From: Hominenteromicrobium sp964531265 | GTDB taxonomy: Bacteria > Bacillota > Clostridia > Oscillospirales > Acutalibacteraceae | Direction of reading: 5' to 3' | NCBI GenBank assembly: GCA_964531265.1 | Contig: CAZHDW010000026.1 | Location: forward strand, 1 to 21,159 | Length of the DNA: 21,159 nt | Translations under genes and position numbers: made by a program | Notes under the pieces: generated by a model | The model's database searches: none | The model's input: the letters and a program-made list of their open reading frames with translations, nothing else | Told to the model about the DNA's origin: nothing | Shown: positions 15,399 to 21,159 of the stretch, one piece after another | Position numbering within the stretch: the first letter of the stretch is position 1 | How the letters are laid out: each line of letters begins with the position of its first letter

Positions 15399-15636
15399 AG
15401 TAATCCAACCAAGAGGTACATGTCCGTCATGTACATACGGTTATATGGGAGAAGATACAGTTCGGGTTACTGAAGCTTTTTACGGCTATGCAACCGGTTG
15501 TAAGAATATCGGCACGTCACACGCACACTATAGGCATACTTTTGAGAATGCTACCATATGCAGAAATTGCGGCTATAGAAATGTTTATAAAACATATGAC
15601 AGATTCCATTGTCCGTATGATGGTTATAAATCCTGA
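15226..15636 (+). CDS. Small secreted Cys/His-rich protein, copy 1 of the duplicated module; start uncertain
   Basis: The open frame gives 136 residues. Residues 33-57 are a classic signal peptide (KKLVSLLLVVVLVFTFMAVS then VSAA), so the mature protein is about 79 residues. It has six Cys and several His in zinc-ribbon-like spacing: CPSC at 66-69, Cys92, His99, His101, His104, CRNC at 112-115 and HCPYDG at 128-133. The first ATG has no Shine-Dalgarno site and would give an odd 32-residue N-extension. The natural start is codon 33, eight bases behind GAGG (15310-15313), but it reads ATA. An SD-preceded ATG at 15245 opens only a three-codon frame (MVY). I recognise no family. It precedes a solute-binding lipoprotein gene, with a hairpin between. 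Confidence 0.6.
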   Translation: MSGEDTNGLLSFVHKVEIRKFLNLLYLHEGNAIKKLVSLLLVVVLVFTFMAVSVSAATVIQPRGTCPSCTYGYMGEDTVRVTEAFYGYATGCKNIGTSHAHYRHTFENATICRNCGYRNVYKTYDRFHCPYDGYKS

Positions 15637-15646
15637 TGTTATAGGT

Positions 15647-15682
15647 GTTGCCAGAGGACCTTTGGTTCTCTGGCAACTTTTA
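15647..15682 (+). terminator. Hairpin between peptide gene 1 and the binding-protein gene
   Basis: GTTGCCAGAG pairs with CTCTGGCAAC in a perfect ten-pair stem and is followed by only TTTTAAT. It is a modest terminator, and it ends just before the ribosome binding site of the lipoprotein gene. It may set a ratio between peptide and lipoprotein transcripts. Confidence 0.6.
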
Positions 15683-15695
15683 ATAGGTGATTGTA

Positions 15696-17066
15696 ATGAA
15701 AAAAAGAATAATAGCTTTTCTACTGGCACTGCTGCTTGTTCTGTGTACAGCTTGCAATACAACTGAAAAATCAAATGTGACGAGCGGTTTGCTTCATTAT
15801 GGAGACACCGAGAGCAGTGATCCGCTTCGTATCTATATGGATATACAGAATTATACTATGGATATACTTGCAATCAGAAGAACTATGGATGACTTTCTAT
15901 ATAATATACGAATCAATCTGGGCATTGATGATGTGGTAGTTGAGTTCATGCCAAACGATGTAAAGATTGATGGAATGCCGGATAACTCTGAACGTAAAAG
16001 TGCGGCGGCCCGTCTGCGTGTGGAGATACTTTCCGGTGGAGGCCCGGATGTGTTTATTACACAGTATAAAAAAACTTTCGGCTACGATGGATATGATATT
16101 GACAGTGAAGACCAATTGATCAGATCTCCGCAGAAGCTCATGGAGAACGGTATGTTTTTGCCACTGGATAAGTATATCGAGAACAGTGCAGAGTATACCG
16201 CATGGGATGAGCTTCCGCAAGCAATTATGAATGCAGGACGAAATGAAGAGGGTCAGCAGATAGTTCCGATTGCATATACGCTTCCTGTGATGATTCTTCC
16301 GCGTGAAGCTTTCGACTATGAACCTGATAGACTGCTATTTTGGGATGACATGCTGACAGATGCGGTGCTGTCTCCCTACATGAGCGATTTGATAAATTGT
16401 AAGGACTATGATTCTACTCAAAATATCAGTGGAGAGTTTATAGTAGATTACAAGAACAACTATCTTGAATTTTCACTTGGACAATTAGTTGATTACAAAA
16501 ACGGAGAGCTTTGCTTTACAGAAGAAGAGCTTTTGCAGCGGGTGCGGCAGATACTGGCAGACAATCAGGAGGATACGCAGCCGGATGCAAAGGAAAGCAT
16601 GTTTAGTACCGAGCTTCGTACGAAATATGATTATCCCATAACAATTCTGCCAATGTATTCCGATGATGGCGGCGTTTCGGCAAGAATAGATTTTTTTGCG
16701 GCCGTCAATCGCAATACCGATCGCCCTGAGGAAGCCTTTAAGGTGATAGACACATTGTTAAGTACGGATATGCAGAATAACTCACTTATATATAGCGATT
16801 ATTTCTGTACAAAATACAGTGGTTTTCCGATGAATAACGAGCTTATCAACGAAAAGAACTTGAATAGTCTGTACAGATATAAGGATAATCATGAGGAAGT
16901 GGCAGAGCTGGTAGGTCAGATAACAACGGCGAATTTCGACAGTGAGATAAGTTCGCTGCTTGAGTTAGCTTTTAGTGAGTGTATCTCATGTGAGGCGCTT
17001 GGTAAAACCGTTGAGGAAATCGTGCACGAATACTACGTTGCCATGCAGCGCCGGGTAAGAGAATAA
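15696..17066 (+). CDS. Sugar-type ABC transporter solute-binding lipoprotein
   Basis: The 456-residue protein has a lipoprotein signal peptide ending LCTAC, with Cys20 as lipid site. The body fits family 1 extracellular solute-binding proteins: RLRVEILSGGGPDVFITQYK near residues 106-125 corresponds to the usual GxGPDVF motif, followed by LMENGMFLPLDKYIEN and a C-terminal helix bundle. It would capture an oligosaccharide or similar ligand outside the membrane for the permeases at 18240-19864. I prefer ATG at 15696 behind AGGTG; a GTG three codons earlier is possible. The region is visibly richer in A+T than the glg genes and the permeases, which suggests separate ancestry. A decayed paralogue lies at 17593-18200. 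Confidence 0.85.
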   Translation: MKKRIIAFLLALLLVLCTACNTTEKSNVTSGLLHYGDTESSDPLRIYMDIQNYTMDILAIRRTMDDFLYNIRINLGIDDVVVEFMPNDVKIDGMPDNSERKSAAARLRVEILSGGGPDVFITQYKKTFGYDGYDIDSEDQLIRSPQKLMENGMFLPLDKYIENSAEYTAWDELPQAIMNAGRNEEGQQIVPIAYTLPVMILPREAFDYEPDRLLFWDDMLTDAVLSPYMSDLINCKDYDSTQNISGEFIVDYKNNYLEFSLGQLVDYKNGELCFTEEELLQRVRQILADNQEDTQPDAKESMFSTELRTKYDYPITILPMYSDDGGVSARIDFFAAVNRNTDRPEEAFKVIDTLLSTDMQNNSLIYSDYFCTKYSGFPMNNELINEKNLNSLYRYKDNHEEVAELVGQITTANFDSEISSLLELAFSECISCEALGKTVEEIVHEYYVAMQRRVRE

Positions 17067-17084
17067 TCTGTGGCAAAAGCTGGT

Positions 17085-17374
17085 TTGTGCAAAATAGCCA
17101 GAAAGATATTAAGACTGCACAAAAATGAAGCTTGCATTTGTAATAACTTTGCGTTGCAAGAGAGCCGCTTTAGCGTGGTATTATGTAGTTGAAAAAACAG
17201 AATGAGCGGAGAGGATACCAATGGTTTATTAAGCTTTGTTCACAAGGTCGAAATTCGGAAATTTCTAAATCTATTATATTTACATGAGGACAATGCAACA
17301 AAAAAGCTTGTTTCGCTATTATTTGTAGCAGTGTTGGTATTTACTTTTATGGCAGCGTCTGTTTCAGCGGCAAC
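17085..17374 (+). repeat. Duplicated promoter/leader/signal-peptide module, copy 2
   Basis: Second copy of the segment at 15113-15398, four bases longer because of an extra AG in the promoter spacer and two extra A residues just before the first ATG. Most substitutions within the reading frame are silent or conservative (for example GTA/GTC, TTA/CTA, GTT/GTG), as expected if the frame was under selection for part of its history. Confidence 0.9.
17154..17184 (+). promoter_or_regulatory. Promoter of peptide gene copy 2, with stretched spacer
   Basis: The same TTGCAA (17154-17159) and TATTAT (17179-17184) as in copy 1, but the spacer is 19 bases instead of 17 because of an inserted AG. That spacing is poor for the vegetative sigma factor, so this copy is probably weaker. 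Confidence 0.5.
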
Positions 17375-17489
17375 CAATTCTTCTAATGCACCACCTCAAT
17401 CATTGGCAACGGAGAATAGAGTATATACAACCACACGCCGTGCTGATAGAACATATTTATATGCATCAGAAACTTATCCGCATGCATAA
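17202..17489 (+). CDS. Small secreted protein, copy 2 of the duplicated module; start uncertain
   Basis: The frame gives 95 residues. The first 58 match the copy 1 protein closely, including the signal peptide (KKLVSLLFVAVLVFTFMAAS then VSAA). After that the sequence is unrelated: NSSNAPPQSLATENRVYTTT and an Arg/Tyr-rich end, with no cysteine. The mature part would be only about 38 residues, so this may be a truncated or replaced tail. The expected start codon behind GAGG reads ACA here. The ATG used at 17202 has no Shine-Dalgarno site. No family is recognised; it may not be translated. Confidence 0.45.
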   Translation: MSGEDTNGLLSFVHKVEIRKFLNLLYLHEDNATKKLVSLLFVAVLVFTFMAASVSAATNSSNAPPQSLATENRVYTTTRRADRTYLYASETYPHA

Positions 17490-17514
17490 TATTTCGAAAT
17501 TGATATAAAGTGAG

Positions 17515-17554
17515 GCGTTAAGCGGAAATTATATGAAAGATTTCTGCTTAACGC
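17515..17554 (+). other. Long hairpin between peptide gene 2 and the binding-protein pseudogene
   Basis: GCGTTAAGCGGAAAT pairs with ATTTCTGCTTAACGC over 15 pairs with one G-U, around a ten-base loop. No T run follows, so transcription should continue. It stands where copy 1 has a terminator-like hairpin. Confidence 0.6.
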
Positions 17555-17592
17555 TGTGGTGTCTATAACAGATGATGTTTGGAGTCAACCTT

Positions 17593-18200
17593 ATGAAAAG
17601 GGTATGTAGCTTAATAATAGCATTTACACTTATTTTAGTGGCTTTTTTCCGGCTGTAAGGCTGAGCCGCTGAGAGTCTGCATAGATGTAGAATATCTTAA
17701 GTATTTCAATGACGGCAGTTCGGATGAGACTCTGCGAAGATTTTTAGACCATGTGGAAGATCTCGGAGGCCCTGAAAATGTGGTTATCGATGCAGTACCG
17801 TCAAAGGGAGTGAAAGAGAATCCGCGCTTCAGAGACTTCGTACCGAGATCATGTCGGGTAAAGGGCCGGATGTTTTCATCGTAGCTTGTCCCGGCGGCGT
17901 TTTCAACAATCCGTCTGAGGCACTGTTCGCTGTACCTGAAAAAGCTATGCAGAACGGTCTTTTTCTGACTCTGGATGATTACATAGAAAATAGAAAATGC
18001 TCAGCTTATGGAATTTGAAAAGCTGCTGCCGGGTGTTATGTCCGCAGGACAGTATCACAGATGCTGTATTTGCCGATGAGGTCTATTATACGCTCGAGGC
18101 CATGTACAATAAATGCAGCTATGCCGAAAGAAAGGGCGAGAGCCACGACGGAATAGTTGCCGATACATATGATTCATTGAAGCAGTTAGTGTCTGAGTAA
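17593..18200 (+). pseudogene. Decayed solute-binding lipoprotein gene, paralogue of 15696-17066
   Basis: Read with frame corrections it begins MKRVCSLIIAFTLILVAFSG then CKAEPLRVC, a lipoprotein signal peptide. It continues with LRTEIMSGKGPDVFIVACPG and MQNGLFLTLDDYIENAQLM, then ITDAVFADEVYYTLEAMYNK at the C-terminus. Each block aligns with the intact paralogue. Four lesions are visible: one extra base in a T6 run (17643-17648), a shift near 17814-17822, a 7-base tandem duplication of AGAAAAT (17985-17998), and an internal deletion near 18050 of roughly 680 bases relative to the paralogue. It directly precedes the permease genes, so it was probably their original binding protein. Confidence 0.85.
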
Positions 18201-18239
18201 GCCAATTATACATTTTGCACATCAAAAGGAGGAAGAGAA

Positions 18240-19094
18240 ATGAGGAAAACCTGGCATGCTTATGTACTTATTGCACCACTTGTGACCGGATGCTTGCTTT
18301 TTACGGTAATTCCGTTCATCCTGGTGCTCAGGTACTCATTTATGCGCGGCAGTGGGCGTACCGCACAGTTCCTTGGCCTTGATAACTATATAAAGGTCAT
18401 GGGCAATGAGGAATTCATGCTGGCTTTTGGAAATTCAATGAGATTCATGATTGTCGGTCTGCCCCTGATAATGCTGATATCTTATGCTATTGCGCTGCTT
18501 TTGCAGAAGCAGGCCACAAAGCATAAGCTGTTAAAATCGGTATTCCTGTTTCCGTACATAATGCCGGTAGCAGGTACCGTGCTGCTTATCAACCTGCTGT
18601 TTTCCGAAACGGGTATCGTGAATGAGCTGCTCATTAAGCTGGGTGTTCCGCTGCAGCAGTGGCTGAGCGGCCCGAATGCCTTTTGGGTGATGATAGTTCT
18701 GTATCTGTGGAAGAGCACGGGCTACAGCGTTATCCTGCTGCTTGCCGGGCTTGTCACCTTGCCGCAGGAGCAGTTTGAATCCGCCGATATAGACGGTGCG
18801 ACCGGCTTGCAGAAGTTCCTGTACCTTACAACTCCGCAGATGTGGTATTCGGTGTTCTTTGCACTCATTTTCTCGGTTATAAATGCATTCAAGTGCTTCA
18901 GAGAGATATTCCTCATCGGCGGTGAGCATCCGTCCAGTGAGCTTTACATGCTGCAGCACTTCATAAATAACAGCTTCAATAACCTGAACTATCCGAAGCT
19001 TTCGGTTGCATCCGTATTACTGCTTGTTATATTGGTGGTGTTCTTTGGACTGTTCTATGCATTTGTCAGAAAGAAGGAGGCGTTCCGCGGATGA
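18240..19094 (+). CDS. ABC sugar transporter permease (MalF/UgpA type)
   Basis: The 284-residue membrane protein has about six transmembrane segments, starting with YVLIAPLVTGCLLFTVIPFI. FLFPYIMPVAGTVLL lies in the middle, and the ATPase-docking EAA loop ESADIDGATGLQKFLYLTTP is near residues 179-199. It forms half of the membrane channel of a carbohydrate ABC importer together with the next gene. The start has a strong AAAGGAGGAAG site. Its end overlaps the second permease by four bases (ATGA), so the two are translationally coupled. No ATPase gene is in the window. Confidence 0.93.
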   Translation: MRKTWHAYVLIAPLVTGCLLFTVIPFILVLRYSFMRGSGRTAQFLGLDNYIKVMGNEEFMLAFGNSMRFMIVGLPLIMLISYAIALLLQKQATKHKLLKSVFLFPYIMPVAGTVLLINLLFSETGIVNELLIKLGVPLQQWLSGPNAFWVMIVLYLWKSTGYSVILLLAGLVTLPQEQFESADIDGATGLQKFLYLTTPQMWYSVFFALIFSVINAFKCFREIFLIGGEHPSSELYMLQHFINNSFNNLNYPKLSVASVLLLVILVVFFGLFYAFVRKKEAFRG

Positions 19095-19864
19095 AAAAGA
19101 TTAAGGGTATATTCGCAGCAATTTTCGCTGTACTCATCATATTTATCTGCATCGCGCCGTTTGCCTACATCTTTCTGCGCAGCTTTATCGTATATGATAC
19201 CATAACCTTCCAGTCATATTACGATGTTTTCCTTGCCTCGCCGCAGTTCCTGCTCAGATTCTGGAAGAGCATGGGAATGTCCGTCTGCATTGCAGCCGGT
19301 CAGCTTCTGGTATCGGTGCTTGCAGGCTATGGCTTTGGCAGGTATAAGTTTAAGGGACGCGATACTCTGTTCTTCCTGCTCATGATCCTCATGACCATGC
19401 CGGTGCAGGTAACGCTTGTCCCGAACTTTATCATGCTGAATAATTTGCAGCTTCTCGATTCCTACGCGGCGCTCATATTGCCGTCAATATTCACACCGTT
19501 CGGAACCTTCATCCTGACACAGAGCTTTAAGTCGATTTCCGACTCCGTTATTGATGCTGCCATGCTCGACGGCTGCGGCATCCCGAGACTCATATCCCTT
19601 GTAGCTATCCCAATGAATAAGAGCGGTATCGTATGCGTGCTGCTGCTCACCTTCCTTGATGCATGGAACATGGTGGAACAGCCGGTATCCTACCTCAAGG
19701 ATTTTGAGCAGTATCCTATCTCCGTTGCGCTTGCATACACGCCGCCGACGGATCCGTCCATACAGATGGTGTGCTGCATACTCATCGTAATACCGGCACT
19801 GTTCCTGTTTACACTCTTCAACAAGGAGCTTGTTGAGGGCATTGTCCTTGCTGAGGTAAAGTGA
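19091..19864 (+). CDS. ABC sugar transporter permease (MalG/UgpE type)
   Basis: The 257-residue protein is the second permease subunit. It has a first transmembrane segment (IFAAIFAVLIIFICIAPFAY), then GYGFGRYKFKGRDTLFFLLM near residues 77-96, MPVQVTLVPNFIML near 102-115 and the EAA loop DAAMLDGCGIPRLISLVAIP near 155-175. Length is slightly short for the family, mainly at the N-terminus. It overlaps the preceding permease and is followed after 33 bases by a membrane protein gene in the same direction, which suggests one operon. Confidence 0.93.
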   Translation: MKKIKGIFAAIFAVLIIFICIAPFAYIFLRSFIVYDTITFQSYYDVFLASPQFLLRFWKSMGMSVCIAAGQLLVSVLAGYGFGRYKFKGRDTLFFLLMILMTMPVQVTLVPNFIMLNNLQLLDSYAALILPSIFTPFGTFILTQSFKSISDSVIDAAMLDGCGIPRLISLVAIPMNKSGIVCVLLLTFLDAWNMVEQPVSYLKDFEQYPISVALAYTPPTDPSIQMVCCILIVIPALFLFTLFNKELVEGIVLAEVK

Positions 19865-19897
19865 TTCACCACGTATACGGTATAAAGAGGTGATACT

Positions 19898-20950
19898 ATG
19901 AAACGAAGAGTTATTTGCATATTTTCATTGGTATTCTGGCTGATCGCGCTGTCAACGTTCCTGTCCATAAGGATAGAGGAGTGGATGACACCTGTTATCA
20001 GCACTCTGGATGCTAAAAGATCCGGAGAGCGTTTGTTTGAATTCCCTGCCGACGGAGTAGTTTACGACGAAACGGGCATGATGCACCTGTATTGCTCCTT
20101 CGAGGGCAGCGGTTGGGAAAAGGGCCAGCGCGTTCACGATATCGGAAACAATATTCTCTACATAGAAGGCGATAATGTCATCATTGATTTCGGCGGTGAC
20201 TGCATCAGATATTCCACCAGAGCGCTTCGCGAGGGTGAGGCTGTGACCAAGCCGAAGAAATTTGAACGTGCCAATGATACATGGGTGGCGGTTTTCCCGG
20301 ACGGCGTTCCGGAATGTGAGCCGGCCATGAATGTTACCATTGCCGAAACGACGGATAATCTGCTCGTGGTCAATGCCGAAAACGCCAATATCCCGTTCAT
20401 GGAGGGCTATGCGCGTACGCTGATAAACCCGGAAAAGGACGAGGACTACTATTTTCAGGAGCCTAACAGCAGCGTATACAGCCTGAACGAGCTCAAGCAG
20501 TTCATGGATTGTATGGTTCTGCTTGGAATACTTATGGCGGCCATTTTGTTCGTGGTGGTCGACTGGGCTTGGAGCTTTATCGTTTCGAGGGACTATAAAA
20601 AGAATGCAAAGCTCCTTATGATAAACGGCGGAGCTGCACTGGTGTTGCTGGCACTTTCTCCGCTACTGCTGCATTTTGTAAATCTTCCCCAGTCGATGCT
20701 GCCGCAGTTCCATATTACGGATTTTGCGCACTATTCGGCGGAATTTTCCAAAATCTTCTCGGTGCTCGATACGCTTGCCGCTAACGGAAGCTCCATTGCG
20801 GCTGAAGCGCTGGCCTATGCCGAGGGTAGAATGGTGCTGTTCTTCATCCTCTGCGCTATGGGTATCGTGCTTGGCATCGTACTTATAATTGCAGAGCTGC
20901 TCACATCCAAAAGAAAAAATAGTAAAAAGGGCCGTCACGCCGCATGGTAA
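19898..20950 (+). CDS. Membrane protein of unknown function with extracytoplasmic domain
   Basis: The 350-residue protein has an N-terminal transmembrane segment (about 6-24), a soluble region of about 175 residues and three further segments (near 208-228, 240-262 and 313-335), ending in a basic tail KRKNSKKGRHAAW. The soluble part starts with VYDETGMMHLYCSFEGSGWE and contains NVTIAETTDNLLVVNAENAN, mostly beta-like, and would face outside. I do not recognise a family. Its place right behind two sugar permeases suggests a transporter accessory or sensor role (inference). The start follows AAAGAGGTG. Confidence 0.75.
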   Translation: MKRRVICIFSLVFWLIALSTFLSIRIEEWMTPVISTLDAKRSGERLFEFPADGVVYDETGMMHLYCSFEGSGWEKGQRVHDIGNNILYIEGDNVIIDFGGDCIRYSTRALREGEAVTKPKKFERANDTWVAVFPDGVPECEPAMNVTIAETTDNLLVVNAENANIPFMEGYARTLINPEKDEDYYFQEPNSSVYSLNELKQFMDCMVLLGILMAAILFVVVDWAWSFIVSRDYKKNAKLLMINGGAALVLLALSPLLLHFVNLPQSMLPQFHITDFAHYSAEFSKIFSVLDTLAANGSSIAAEALAYAEGRMVLFFILCAMGIVLGIVLIIAELLTSKRKNSKKGRHAAW

Positions 20951-20987
20951 GTGACAGCCAAACACAATAGAATCTCCTTTCTGACTG

Positions 20988-21024
20988 AAGACGTCCGGGT
21001 AACTGCTTAGTTTCCCGGACGTCC
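20988..21024 (+). terminator. Strong hairpin behind the transporter operon
   Basis: GACGTCCGGG and CCCGGACGTC form a perfect ten-pair stem, extended inside by AAC/GTT after one mismatch. What follows (CTCTTGCTG) is poor in T, so intrinsic termination would be inefficient. It borders the recombinase fragment. Confidence 0.5.
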
Positions 21025-21035
21025 TCTTGCTGTAT

Positions 21036-21159
21036 GCAAGTTCTGCTGCGATCACCACTGCTGCCATTGACGAGCAGCTTATGGAACTTCAGCAGGAACT
21101 TGTAAAAAAGGCCAACAACAAAGAATCCTATGACAAAATCGCTGATCAGATTTTTGAAC
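21036..21159 (+). pseudogene. Serine recombinase C-terminal fragment, no start, runs off the right edge
   Basis: The frame reads ITTAAIDEQLMELQQELVKK and NNKESYDKIADQIFE to the window end. This matches my memory of the coiled-coil region near the C-terminus of large serine recombinases in Clostridia. The frame is closed by a TAA at 21000 and has no start codon with a ribosome binding site, so the catalytic domain is missing. It looks like a relic of an excised or decayed mobile element. Assigned from a short stretch, hence moderate confidence. Confidence 0.5.

Noticed and set aside
15113..17374. The duplicated module as a MITE or insertion sequence
   Set aside because: No terminal inverted repeats or target duplications are visible, and the repeat ends at the signal-peptide boundary inside a reading frame.
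17593..18200. Programmed frameshifting in the second binding-protein gene
   Set aside because: There are several different lesions, including a tandem duplication and a large internal deletion, which fit decay and not recoding.
1..21159. CRISPR array or rRNA genes
   Set aside because: No regularly spaced short repeats and no rRNA-like segments were found on either strand.

Overview
The window looks like a chromosomal segment of a gut-type Firmicute of the class Clostridia, probably a Ruminococcaceae/Oscillospiraceae relative. Reasons are the pth-mfd-foldase lipoprotein order, the paired ADP-glucose pyrophosphorylase genes glgC and glgD ahead of glgA, a pyruvate phosphate dikinase gene, lipobox signal peptides, strong AGGAGG-type ribosome binding sites and a tandem-hairpin repeat of a kind I recall from this group. 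The genus cannot be fixed from the sequence alone.

Left part (1-6360): the 5' end of ppdK runs off the left edge on the minus strand. Divergent from it are pth, mfd and a SurA/PrsA-like lipoprotein on the plus strand. The lipoprotein gene has its own near-consensus promoter and a terminator behind it. Middle-left (6400-8430): a minus-strand operon of an XRE helix-turn-helix/PNPOx-fold regulator and a flavin reductase-like protein, with a perfect 18-bp palindrome at its promoter and an A8-tract frameshift at its start. Upstream of it lie a tandem-hairpin repeat and three minus-strand tRNA genes (Tyr-GTA, Thr-TGT, Val-CAC) in two transcription units with near-consensus promoters.

Middle (8430-15000): a glycogen synthesis operon glgC-glgD-glgA with a structured leader of about 165 nt and a GAAA-loop terminator. 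It converges on a minus-strand operon of a DUF2750-like protein, an RlmI-type rRNA methyltransferase and a DUF1461-like membrane protein.

Right part (15000-21159): the accessory region and the most interesting one. A module of about 286 bp (promoter, 5' leader and signal-peptide coding region) occurs twice. Each copy continues into a different small secreted-protein tail and is followed by a sugar-type ABC solute-binding lipoprotein gene: intact behind copy 1, heavily decayed behind copy 2. Two sugar ABC permease genes and a four-helix membrane protein of unknown role follow. The best reading is a tandem duplication of a [secreted peptide + binding protein] cassette ahead of one permease pair, with later decay of the second binding protein. 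In both peptide genes the position where a start codon would be expected, correctly spaced from a Shine-Dalgarno sequence, is no longer ATG (ATA in copy 1, ACA in copy 2). The window ends in a serine-recombinase-like C-terminal fragment without a start. No ATPase for the transporter lies in the window, so it probably uses a shared MsmX-type ATPase encoded elsewhere (inference).
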